Source of the DNA: Caenorhabditis remanei
Lineage: Eukaryota > Nematoda > Chromadorea > Rhabditida > Rhabditidae
Direction: 5' to 3'
DNA length: 64,000 nt
Assembly: GCF_010183535.1 (NCBI RefSeq)
Contig: NC_071332.1
Location: 4,154,001-4,218,000, forward strand
In this document: positions 22,333 through 33,419 of the stretch, piece by piece
Numbering within the stretch: position 1 is the stretch's first letter
Layout: each line of letters starts with the position of its first letter
Position numbers and translations under genes: made by a program
The notes under the pieces: model-generated
The model's input: only the letters and a program-made list of their open reading frames with translations
Databases searched by the model: none
What the model was told of the DNA's origin: nothing

Positions 22333-24750
22333 ATGAGAACTGCTCTTCTACTCCTAACTCTTGGACTATGCCAAACGAATGCTCTTTTTGGGGACAGGTT
22401 GTTGAGAGCCAGGTTGGTTTATTTAAATTTTTTTGAAGGGTTTTTGGGTTTCAGAAAATTATTTTTTAGGTTTGTAATGGGGTTATTCAGGTCATGTAAA
22501 AATTTATTTTAATACATCTTATTCACGAACGGTGAAAAATGTATTTTTGAAACATGTTTTTTTCCCATTTTTATACAACTTTTTTCACCGTTTTTTTAAA
22601 ACAGTTTTCCGTCATCAATTCGGCAGTAAACATCAAAAAGATGCCGTCTGCGTCGAGATATCCAAATTCAATAATTTAAAGTGTCTGTAAGTTTTTTGGG
22701 GTTCACTGACGAAATGATAACGGACAACTGTAGAAAAATAATGATAAAAGTGTTGAAAAAGGGAAAAGTAGTAGATAAATGGGACAAAAACTTGTGAAAA
22801 AGTACATTTTTACCGTTCGTAAATAGGGTAAAATATGTTTTTTCATGACTTGAATAACCTCATAACATTTCTGTTATTCCTGGAAAAATCTTGATATTAA
22901 GAATGTACTCTAATAAACTCTAATTTTCGCATTTTGTCTTTGTGTATATAAATTTCAAATACAGATTCAGAATCCGCATGACGTCAAACTTTTATCCATA
23001 TCTGTTTTGGAAAATTAGAAATCTATACTTCTGGTGAGAAAACTGATCTCTTGACTAATTCTTGATTAACTGAGCCAAAAAATAAAAACATTTGAAATTC
23101 TTCCAAGTTGCATTAAAAAAAAGTTTTTTAAATATCTTATTTTTGAAAATACCGGCACTTGCCTAAGTTTCTAGAAGTGGAAAGTTCTTAAAATGGTTTT
23201 TTTGTTCTCAAGGACAGTTCTGAAACCAAAAATCATCACAAAATATCCGTCGAGAAACTATCATCACTTTTTTTCCAGAAATCCCGCTACCGGCCCGTGC
23301 ACATTAAACAACGACGGATTAAAGTGCAATGAGAATGGTTAGTCATTCCCGCGCTCCAATTTTCTCATATTTCCCAATTTTCAGGATACTACGAAACAGT
23401 GCAATGCAACAAAGAATCATGTTATTGTGTGACTCCACATACCGCTCTGGTTGCCTATGACACAAGAACGAACAACCCAAAAACAGCGCCAAAGTGTGGA
23501 AGTAAGTGATCCACAAAATCTTTTGAAACATTTTCATATCTTTTATTGTTTCAGCCTGCCTTACCTACCTCCAAAAACTATTCGCTAATGGAGATCCACC
23601 AGAAAATAGCTTCGTGCCAAAATGTGACGTAGGCAAAGGGGACTTTGAGCCAGTGCAATGTGACAGTGCAAAGAATCAATGTTACTGTGTGGACACCAAT
23701 ACGGGAAGAGAGGTACCAGGGTCCAGGAAGCCATTGAGCAATACTACAAAGATGAATTGCATGAAAATTGGTAGGTCATTTTAACCGTACTTGCAAACCT
23801 GGCCGAATAGGGCGTAGCTCGCTCAAAACGCAACATGATGCGCTGAAAAATAAACCAAAATGTAAATCTCAACGAGTTCTATGCTTGTGACCTACTACGG
23901 ACCGGATGGCGGATCGTTAATGTACCACCGGCCAGGAAAAGGTTCCAAAAACGGGAAAATTACCAAATATTGCGTTTTAAGCGAGCAACGCGCTGGCCCG
24001 TGCCGGCCCGGTTTTCAAGTTTGATTTTAACTGTGATATAAGCATGCTCAATCTTCAGACTTCTCAATCGACTCATTTGTTGACTTCCCCAAATTCGAAA
24101 AATCCGACGCTATAAAACCAAAAACCGACCAACCAATCGGAAAGCCATGGTGTGCAAGCAACAGAGACGCTGGTCACACTTGCAGTCAGAACAAGACCAC
24201 CATCCGCTACTGGTTCGATGTCGAGACATTCCTCTGCTACCCATTCGAATATAAGGGATGTGGAGGGAATCAGAATAACTATAGAACAAGTAGCGAGTGC
24301 TCGTTTGATTGTGTCCTGCAAGACTACTTCTCATGTGCCATGCAATCGCAGCCAGCCAGAAAATCGAATGGTCAATGGTATACATGTGGAGATGGAGGGG
24401 CTCCACCACTACCACTAGGTATGACCACTACTACGACACCTGGACCGAAACTTACTTCTGATGGATGTCCCAAAGGATACTCCTGCATGATGGGCGCCTT
24501 TTTTGGAATGTGTTGTGAGGAGAATCTTACGAGTGAGTTAATGAGCAATCGATGAGAAAACACTAGAACAATTTCAGACCGATACTATGAAGCATTCAAA
24601 CCAAAATGCAAAAACAACAAGAATGTATTGGAGACAAAACATGACGAGTACTCGAGTGCTATGATCGGAAAGTCGTGCTCCGATAAATTCTGCCCGAGTA
24701 GTCATACTTGTGAACGGAACGAATTTTTCGCGTTTTGTTGTCCGAAGTGA
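22333..24750 (+). CDS. Secreted thyroglobulin type-1 (x2) / Kunitz protein, copy 1
   Basis: Exons 22333-22412, 23279-23337, 23385-23501, 23555-23770, 24059-24532 and 24578-24750 join in phase to 372 residues. Order: signal peptide (MRTALLLLTLGLCQTNA); thyroglobulin type-1 domain with ESCYCVTPHT; second thyroglobulin type-1 domain with NQCYCVDTNTG; Kunitz domain from WCASNRDAGHTC through YPFEYKGCGGNQNNY to CSFDC; a Thr/Pro linker (GMTTTTTPGPK); and Cys-rich repeats (GCPKGYSCMMGAFFGMCC and SDKFCPSSHTCE...CCPK). Both domain types are usually protease inhibitors acting outside cells. The P1 region (GHTC) lacks the basic residue of trypsin inhibitors. It matches the composition I recall for C. elegans B0222.5. 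A tandem paralog follows 170 bp downstream. Confidence 0.92.
23800..24025. repeat. Family-C repeat copy in intron 4 of the first thyroglobulin/Kunitz gene
   Basis: It includes ccaaaatgtaaatctcaacgagttctatg, cctactacggaccggatggcggatcgttaatg and gcgagcaacgcgctggcccg, as in the other family-C copies, but is half-degenerated. Confidence 0.65.
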
Positions 24751-24919
24751 TTTTCTTGCCCCTTCCCCCTTTTTCACGTGCCCATTCCAATTCAGGTTGT
24801 AATTAATAAACAAATCAGTTTTTTTGTTTACCAGTTGTAGTTGAACATGTGATGGATGTTGTCAAGTTAGTTTTAGTTATAGAATCTTCTACAAGTTTTC
24901 GTCTTACATTTATTATAAC

Positions 24920-26868
24920 ATGAAAACCATTCTGTTCCTGTTCGTTCTAGAAGTCTACTGGACGTTTGCACTGCGAAGAGCCAGGTAAATGATCATTTGC
25001 ACAGGGGTGCGAGGCGTAAGGTCTGCAACGAAAACTTTTCAAGTTACTTCCCAAGTCGCGCTGCGTGCGCGTCGCGTTTTTCATTGAACGATAAGACAAA
25101 CACACGCTAAAATTATTTTGGCACTCAAACAAGTCTTTTTTGGCACCATGTCAACCACTGTGCGACGGAGCGCTTTCACGCGATTTTAATCTTCGCATCC
25201 CTATGCATTTGCGGTCCAATGACACATGCCTAAGCATTTCAGAAACTCTTTGTACGGTCCATGCGCTTTGAATAATGATGGAGAGAAGTGTGATAAGAAT
25301 GGTATGCCCACAACCCTCCCGATTCCAAACTCATAAGTTTTTAGGTTACTTTGAAATAGTGCAATGCAACTTGGAATCCTGTTATTGTGTGACTCCTCAT
25401 ACGGCATCCATTGCTCAAGGCACAAGGACTAATAGCTCAAAAACAGTGCCAAACTGTGGAAGTTAGTACTTTCCAACTATTTCTTTCCAACTACTTCTGT
25501 GAGACCGTCGAAAATTCTTAATTCCAGCATGCATTACTTACCTACAGAAACTGTTTGCTAATGGAAATCCACCGAAGAATAGCTTCGTGCCAGAGTGTGA
25601 TGTAGACAAAGGAGATTTCGAACCAGTTCAATGTGACAGTGCAAAGAATCAATGTTACTGCGTGAGCACTAATACAGGGAAAGAAATCTTCGGGTCCAGG
25701 AAGCCATTGAGCAATACGACAGAGATGGAATGTAGTATTGGCATTGGTCAGTTTGATATAATATGCTTATGTACAGCATCGGCCAAAAATATATCCTATT
25801 TTGCCCTTTCCAGTTAAAAATGGCGAACTTTAAGAGTGTGTCATGGCAAAACTAACTGTGCCACAAACTAACTTTTCATGGATCGAACAGACCAATAGTA
25901 GAACTCCATTTTTGTAGTTGACAACTATTTTGTACAAACGCTCCCTAGAGAGTTATGGTCATTTAAAGACGACATCTCAAAAATTACTCTATTTTGCACC
26001 AAAATTGGTCGATTTGAGGGATAAATTACTTTGTCGATATGTAACTTGCTAGGGAGTGCCCGTACAAAAAAGTTGTCAAGTACAAAAATTAATCTCTACT
26101 TTTGATTTGTATGGTTTAAAAATAATTTACTTTGTGAGACAATTAGTTCTACCATGACACACTCTCAAAGTTGAACATTTTCAACTGAAAACGGCCAAAG
26201 TTCATAACCTATTGACCGGTACTGTATATGCTTCAGATACCTCCAACAAGACGTCTATAAACCACACACCACCATATCCAAACCCCTGGTGCACAACTAA
26301 CAGGGACGCCGGGCACACTTGCAGTCAGAACAAGACCTCCATACGTTACTGGTTCGACCCCGAGGCATTCCACTGTTTCCGATTTGAGTATAAGGGATGT
26401 GGTGGGAATCGTAATAATTATAAGACTAGCGGGGAATGTTTGAAAGATTGTGTTGCTGGTAAGTTGAAGTTTGAAGTTCTACTGAAAAATCGATTGATAC
26501 GGATTTCAGCGAACTACTCCAGTTGTGCTATGCAATCAGAGCCAGCTCGAAGGGAAAACGGAGAGCTGTACAAATGCTCAGAATCCTACGGATGCCCTCA
26601 AGGCTACTCTTGCTACATGGGTGTTCTTTTTGGAATGTGTTGTGATGACAAAATTACAAGTATTATAAGATTTTCTGTTTTTTTTTTCAAATTCTATATA
26701 TTTTCAGACCGATATCATGCAGCATTAGAGCCCAAATGCCAAAACAACATGGATGGTAAGAGAGAGTATTCAGGACCATTGATTGGGAAGTCTTGTTCGG
26801 ATAATTTCTGCCCGAGTAACTTTACTTGTGAAAGTAACGAACTTTTTGCGCATTGTTGTCCAAAGTGA
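24920..26868 (+). CDS. Secreted thyroglobulin type-1 (x2) / Kunitz protein, copy 2
   Basis: Seven exons (24920-24984, 25243-25301, 25345-25461, 25528-25746, 26237-26458, 26510-26659, 26708-26868) join in phase to 330 residues. The domain order is that of the upstream paralog: signal peptide, two thyroglobulin type-1 domains (ESCYCVTPHT, NQCYCVSTNTG), Kunitz (WCTTNRDAGHTC ... FEYKGCGGNRNNY ... CLKDC) and Cys-rich tail ending ELFAHCCPK. Introns 1-4 have identical positions and phases. Copy 2 has an extra intron (26459-26509) directly after the Kunitz domain, where copy 1 is continuous. Copy 2 also lacks the Thr-rich linker. Intron 4 is filled by a family-A MITE whose end sits 9 bp from the acceptor. 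Confidence 0.92.
24995..25190. repeat. Family-F repeat in intron 1 of copy 2
   Basis: It starts with gcacaggggtgcgaggcgtaaggtc and contains cgtttttcattgaacgataagacaaacacacgct, sharing both with the element at 44260-44485. Confidence 0.6.
25772..26227. repeat. Family-A inverted-repeat (MITE-like) element in intron 4 of copy 2
   Basis: The left half runs gccctttccagtt...aactttaagagtgtgtcatgg, and the right half ccatgacacactctcaaagtt...ttcaactgaaaacgg..., ending with accggtactgtat. The inside repeats ttgacaact...acaaacgctccctag and its complement ctagggagtgcccgtacaaaaaagttgtcaa. It is a ~450 bp near-palindrome, one of five copies in this window. Confidence 0.8.
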
Positions 26869-28114
26869 TGTGTTTATTTAACAGTAAAATTTCAGATGTA
26901 CATAAGTAGTGAATAAATGTATGTGCTTAAAAACAATTATTGGAGGTCACCAATGTTTAATAATGTAGAAGGAAGTAAAATAGGAGATTTTCGTTGAACA
27001 AAAATCTTTCCCTTTTCATTTCTTATTCAAGTCTTTTACTTCGTTTTTGATTTATACTGATTTCCAGCAATTTCGGAATGCTCAACATTTTCCTACGTTT
27101 GATTCTTTTTCAGAAAAAAGCTTTTCCAATTATGTCCCTTAAAAACTTTTTATTCCCATTTTCTCATTTTCCGATATTCCCTTGCTTTAAAACGAACGTA
27201 CCATTTGGAAATTAGGAAAAAATGGGAATAAAAAGTTTTTGAATGAAAAAAAACCGAAAAAAATATTTCGTCTGAAATTGTAATTTTTTAATGTTGGTTT
27301 GTAGAAAAATTCAAGATACATGTTTTGTTACATGTTTCTACTAATTTGGAGCATTTCTCTTGTTTTTACAGCTGGATTTTTGGAATTTGCTGTTTTGAGA
27401 TCATTTTTGACCCATGTTTCCTATAATTTTTTTTCTTCACTATTTCAAAAATGTCCCTGTTCAAATCATGACAAAACATATTATGAAAAAACCTCTACCC
27501 ATCCAGTTCTATTTCTGTTCCTTATTGTCATTACTCTCCAACCAGACAAGTCGTCGGCGCGCTCTCTTTAGTTTGGTTTTCTGTTTCACAGGTGCGGTGA
27601 TTATTGATGCCCAAGTAATAGGTGGCGTGTCTATAAATCAGGTATGGCAGCTGCAAGGAAACAAAGTACAAGAAACCTAACTAGATACAACTTTTTGTGT
27701 TTAAACAAATTCTCGATGAATTAGCGACATGTCCCTGATTAGAACGGATGTTTCAATTCCAATGAGATCATAGTTTCCATTCCAAAAAGTCAAATATTCT
27801 AGACAGACAGTCTCGTGTAGACAAGATGATCGTAGATCAAGAAGAAAAATGCAAAAGTTGTCGAAGAGAGATGATGAGAGAGACAAGAATCTAGTGATGA
27901 TCTGATGACCCGTTTTGTCGTTCTTTTTAACGAATAAGATTGATTTGGGGTACGGTATGGCGGGGGTACCTAGAATTGACTTGATATGTACTTGACGAAT
28001 CAAAAATTAGAAGATCGGCGGGGAAAAAAGATTTTGAGAGAGAAAGGAATGACGAATTAGGAGAAATGGTTCGGTGAATTGGGAAGATGAGGTTAAAGAA
28101 TTTTAAATTAGTCG

Positions 28115-28385
28115 AGAATCGCTTCAAACTCAATATTATGAGCTGAAAATTATACCAAAATGTAGATCTCAACGAGTTCTATGTCTGCGATCTACTGCGG
28201 GTCGGATAGCAGAGCGTTAATGTGACGCGGACAGGGCTAAAGTACAAAACATGGGAAAAAAACCCATTCTATTCCGACCCGCGACATATGACCGATTTGA
28301 TCTTCTACCCGTAATAGGTCACATACATATATCTATATTTTGGTATATTTTTCACCTCATAAGGTTGAGTTTGAAGCATGTTACA
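28115..28385. repeat. Family-C inverted-repeat element
   Basis: taccaaaatgtagatctcaacgagttctatgtctgcgatctactgcgggtcggatag is closed by acccgtaataggtcacatacatatatctatattttggtat, giving inverted ends around a GC-rich core. Confidence 0.7.
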
Positions 28386-29749
28386 TCCGGTTTGCAAATA
28401 AGGAGTCTGCCGATCCACCTCGATCAAAAAAGTCTAAAAATTTCAGTTTCAGTACCATCATCTAAGTGTAGATAAGCCATGAATCGTGTCCATACAACAA
28501 ATACAAATTAAATTGACAGGCTTACTGTAGATATGTACCACTCCCAATTCGTCATTCCTATATCGTCTTTTCCTGATCAAAGTATTTCTGATCAAGATCT
28601 TTCCATTAATAGTGCAATTTTTGATTCTTTACATACAAAGTTTTTGTTTCGGAAAAGAAGAAAATCCCATGATAAACCACATCCCAGCGCATTGATATGC
28701 ATGTTGTGACGATTGGCTAGGAGGACGGCACTATGGATACAGTATACCACTGGTGGTGGAGGAATTGTGAAGGGCTTTTGGGGCGGGCCGGGCCGGGCCG
28801 ATTTCCAAAATTTCACCAGCCCGGCTCGGACTCGGGTAAAGCAACTTTTCCCAAAAAACATGTTTTTTCAGCAGTATCGAAAAGTAGTTTTTGGGGCATT
28901 TTGTGCAAAAATTTGATTGAATTGACGAGTTTAAGTAGTTCGACAGTGAATTTAGGGATTAAAAGTACTTGAAAATTATTTTTGTGCTGTAAAAATTCAA
29001 AGCAATTGACAAGTATGGTGGGAGAAGATTGAAAAGTATGGTGGGAGAGGTTTCTAGATAATTATGTTGCTCAAGGTATATACTGTTGAGTTTAGAAAGT
29101 TGTAACTTGCAAAAACTAATCAAAATTTGAAAAATTGTTGGAATTGAGTTAAACTACTAATATTTTAAAGCTGGTGTGTGCCAACATGTTCAAACTTTTA
29201 TTAGTTGTGCTTATACTGGTTTCAAGCTAAAGGATAGGTTTAGAATGATCAAAATCAACATAATCTGCGGCTCAAAAACTGCACAAAATTACCTATCATT
29301 CACTGAATATCAAGAAAATTCTAATTCGCCGGGAGCACAGAGTAATCCTTAAAATCTATAGTTTCAAAGTGTCAAGGAATTTATTCAGCTGGCTAAAAAG
29401 GTTTTTTGAAAGAAAAGCTGTGATTTAACCTAATTTTTAATAGAGCATGACATTTATATAATTGAAAAACTGGCGCTGTGAAGGTTCTGAATTTATTGTC
29501 AAACTTGATAAAACAAACAACGTAAAATAATAAAAGAAATATGTGCATTGAAATCCCTTTTGACTGAAATTATAACTAAACTCTGTTAAGATCTGTCTGT
29601 ACTAAAAATTCAGAACGTAGTCAAAAGTCTTTAGATTTTGTCTACAAATTCCAATTACAGAATTATCCAGTGATTCCTAGAACATTTCGAAAACTTTCAC
29701 AGCAATATACAATCGTTAAGCAGAATCGTCAAACTTTTTTTTTTTCGAA

Positions 29750-30040
29750 ATTTCGGCCGAGACAAGCCGACACGGGCCGGCCTGTAACTCGCTTAAAACG
29801 CAATGATATGAACTGAAAAATATATCAAAATGTAGACCTTGGCGAGCTCTACGTTGCTGATCTACTCCGGAGTTTTTTTGATAATTTTTGTGTTTTTTCG
29901 CACTTTTGACCGGCCCGCGGCACATTAACGGGGAGCCATCCGGCGTGTAGTAAATCACAGAAATAGAGCTCGCAGAGATCTAGATTTTGGTATATTTTTC
30001 AGCTTTTAATATTGAGTTTTAAGCGAGTTACGCCGCGGCC
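29750..30040. repeat. Family-C inverted-repeat element, best preserved copy
   Basis: The left end (cgacacgggccggcctgtaactcgcttaaaacgcaat) is followed by atatcaaaatgtagacc...gcgagctctacg. The mirrored right half is tagagctcgcagagatctagattttggtatatttttcag, and gagttttaagcgagttacgccgcggccc closes it. The length is about 290 bp. Confidence 0.8.
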
Positions 30041-31940
30041 CATTTTGGTGCAAATTGCAATTATGGCTTTTTCAGACAGTAAAGAAAGTCTATATGCAAT
30101 TGGTAAATTCAAACATTGAGTTAGCAAAGCAGACAGTATATGCTCTCCGAGTTCCTAGAAAGCGGTTTAATTGGTATCCCAGATTTATATGGTTGGAACT
30201 TTCTGGAAAATAAATGACAGTTGTTAGTAAACAATCTTGACCACTAGATGAAGTACTGTAACTTTATCTCTAAAAATTTCCATTTTTCACAAATTTAACT
30301 ACTTCTGGTTCGAACCTCTACCAAAACGCCTGGGTACTGTAAAGACCAAAAACCATTAAAAATCGAAAAAGGGAGAAGAAAAAAAACTGACAAAGACGAA
30401 ACTTTCTTTTCTCAAAATTGTAGGTGTGTGTTTTGTACTATTTTAAGGCAAGACATCCAAAACACACTGGCATTGCAAAAAGACTAGATTAGAATCTTTT
30501 GTTCAAACTTATTTCAAAGTAACATCTTTGGAAATTCGTGGGAATTTGTGTGAATTCAAATTCGAAAAGTGCAACTGATGTGTAATGTCAAAGATGCAAA
30601 ACTCTTGATGCTTTGATTTCAAAGTGTGCATAAAATGTTGCCGTGCATTTTCCAGAGTTTTATTGCCTGTTCAAACTAGAGACACATTTCTTCTTTGCTC
30701 TCTCTCTCACTTTGCGAATTTGTTGTTGATGATTACTCTGATTACTGTTTAAAATACACACAAATGGTTTGGTTTTGCAAGAAGATTCTCCTTTTCGGGT
30801 GGCGATACTTGGTACCACGACGTGAAACAACAAGTCATATGGTGGGAAGGGATGACACCGAACAACACTTAACCGCAAAACAGGAAATATGGTATGCTCA
30901 AATCATTGTTTTTCGTATTTAGTTTGATCAGTTTCTGCTTTGTGTGTTTCGAAAATAGTCCGGTTCTTCTAGGTGGCTTGATACGTGATTCGCTGCGACA
31001 AGTGTCGAAAGTCCTCTCCGTGATAAATGAGAAAATAAATTGCTTTTGGAAAAAAGAAATCCACAGTTTTTGTGGTTGATCTTGTTTCGTTGCTGTTCAG
31101 TTGGAAGTGATAAACCGTCTCTAGTATGATTCTCACTGACACAAACTTTAATGGTAGATGAATTGCATGCATGTGGCGTTAAAAACGCTTATCACTTTTC
31201 CGGGTTAGATAAAAGAAATGGAAAATTAAACAATCAATAGAAAATTGTGGAGAAGTCAGGATATCTTCGAGATATCCTGGCAATGAAATCCGTAGAAATG
31301 AAACGGATTTCTGAGTGATATGAATCTTTCCCTGTCTTGACCAACGATACACATCCATAAATAATTATTCGATTGGTCAAGCGAAATCCTGAATGTATTT
31401 GTACGTACATATCTATAGATTCTATAAATCTATTTCAATCTTTAAAAAATTCTCAGTACCCCAGTTCACGTCAATAATTATTACGGTTACGAGGTGATGT
31501 CATTTTGGGGGGAAGTCACACGATCTCTTCATCTTTTTTTTTTTTTTTCATTTTTTCAATGATTATATGATACTAAAAAGGAAAAAAAGGTGTTCGCGAT
31601 GTAGCAAGTTGTTTCGATAGTTTTTTCTAATAATTATCAATGTTCTTCAAAATTTGCAATTTGAAATGACATGTAATGGTCAAAACTAAGCCTCCCTCAT
31701 TGCTCTGCTACAATTTCGTAAGACGCGTTTCCGGTAGACGTTGAGCACAGTTAGATACGAATTTTCGAGAAGTGCACATATGTATGACATCGAGTACATA
31801 GTGGAAGTGATCAGCACCAGGAATCAGAAGATTAGAAAGGGGGGAGGGGTGCTTAAAATAGGTATTGAGGAGAGGTAAATTTGCAGAGAAGTACAGTAAT
31901 CTGTAGCTGATACGTACAGTATAGTAATAAGGCCCAGAAT

Positions 31941-32367
31941 ATATAGAACTGGTCAAAAGGTTGTCAACTTTTTCCGTTTTCAGTTGAAAATGTTCAACTT
32001 TGAGAGCGTGTCATAATAATTTTGATGGTCACATCTAACAGATTTTTAATGGATCGTACTGAACAAATGTAGAGCTCCATTTTTGTAGTGAACAACATTT
32101 TTGTACAAGCACTCCCTAGCAAGTTACATATCGACGAAGTAATTTCTCCCTCAAATCGACCAATTTCAGGGCGTCTTGAAATGACCAATACTATTTAGGG
32201 ACCGCCCGCACCAAAAAGTTGTCAACCACAAAAATGGAGTTCTACTCTTGGTCTGTACGATCCGATAAAACGTTACTTTGTGGGACAATCATAATTACCA
32301 TGACACACTCTCAAAGTTGGACAATTTCTACTGACAATGTTTACAACCTTTTGACCGGTACTGTATA
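31941..32367. repeat. Family-A inverted-repeat (MITE-like) element
   Basis: It starts with actggtcaaaaggttgtcaactttttccg and caactttgagagcgtgtcat, and ends with the complement (atgacacactctcaaagttgg ... ttttgaccggtactgtat). The internal pair is cactccctagcaagtt / agggaccgcccgcaccaaaaag. Confidence 0.8.
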
Positions 32368-32722
32368 TGGTATAAATTATTTATAATTGAAACCAAGATC
32401 TGAACTTTTTTAGTTGTCAACTTTTTTATGTACTTTATAAATTTAAGCTCCACAAACTGCGCCAGTCTCTAAAAATGCACTTTAATATCTCCCTAGGGAA
32501 AATCTCTGCAAAACGATTTTAACGAAGAAATTGTTCATCAGAAACCACTAAAACTTGTACACCAATTTCTCAGATTTTTGACAAACGCAACTTTTAAAAG
32601 TAACCCTTAAAATAAATTACAGATAACTAAAACTACAGTACACCGAAACAATTTCCAATTAAGGAACAAAAAAGTAATTACAATTAGTGACACAAAAAAC
32701 TATACAACATTGATCTTTGTTG

Positions 32723-33028
32723 CTAGACAGTCATCAGGCAAATACAGGCGTCCTCTGATCGAAAGTGCTTTTGCAATTCGAGACAGACAGACACAGTACG
32801 AAATGATGAATTATCTTCTGCAAGCATCTCAATTTGCAGGTCTTCATTGTCTTCCCCCTTCTGAATAGATAATAATCTCATTTTCTTCTTCTCCGCAGAC
32901 TTTTCGCTCTTAGAATTCGGGGATAGGAGAGGTGTCCTCTTAGGAAATCTCTTCATCAAAAGTTGGATGCTGAACATTGAACCGATTCGGAAGACGTCGT
33001 GACGTCGTGAAAGGCCCTTCATTTTCAT
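32723..33028 (-). CDS. Hypothetical basic protein, 101 residues
   Basis: A single open frame with an ATG gives 101 residues beginning MKMKGLSRRHDVFRIGSMFS. It contains a Lys/Ser-rich middle (SEKSAEKKKMRLLS) and an acidic-to-hydrophobic end (LCLELQ-like). There is no signal peptide, membrane segment or domain that I recognise. The frame lies divergently 390 bp upstream of the sphingosine-phosphate lyase gene. Its coding composition (mixed, few low-complexity runs) is better than that of other unassigned frames in the window, but there is no homology or splice evidence. It may be chance. Confidence 0.3.
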   Translation of the reverse strand: MKMKGLSRRHDVFRIGSMFSIQLLMKRFPKRTPLLSPNSKSEKSAEKKKMRLLSIQKGEDNEDLQIEMLAEDNSSFRTVSVCLELQKHFRSEDACICLMTV

Positions 33029-33419
33029 TTCACATCAACCTTTCTACAGTATGACATGTTTCCTACGAAAGGCGGAGTCTCGCGCCGCCGATCATACTAG
33101 ATACATGTTCAGTCACAAAATATGGTATGGTGCGCTACAAAACACTCTCCATTCTATACACTATTTCCAGGAGAAGTGATAAGTGAAGTGTTTGATAAGA
33201 ATGGAAAGGAGGAGGGTCGAGGATGCCTGCTATCATCTGAAACACACATACGCGTCAAATTGGATTCCGCCTCTTTTGAGTAAGAAGCTATATAATGGGT
33301 TGAGTGGAGAGGCACTTTCATCATTCTACTTTTTGAGTTATCACTTGGATAATATTTATTCGTTTTTATTCATAGTCCTCTATCTATTCATACATAACTG
33401 TTATCTATAATTCCAGATC
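33029..33419. other. Divergent promoter region and trans-splice/5' acceptor of the lyase gene
   Basis: The lyase coding sequence starts 4 bp after a strong acceptor (ataattccag at 33407-33416), so a 5' UTR exon or SL1 trans-splicing is likely. No gene is recognised inside. Confidence 0.5.

Larger units (their letters stand above)
26869..32722. other. Long gene-poor, repeat-rich region
   Basis: I find no gene with supported exons here. Recognised content: family-C elements at about 28115-28385 and 29750-30040; a short (GGGCC)n tract at 28778-28800 followed by degenerate related sequence; and a family-A element at 31941-32367. The remaining AT-rich sequence has only short frames without signal peptides, domains or paired splice sites that I can trust. 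Distal promoter sequence of the lyase gene could lie at the right side. Confidence 0.5.
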
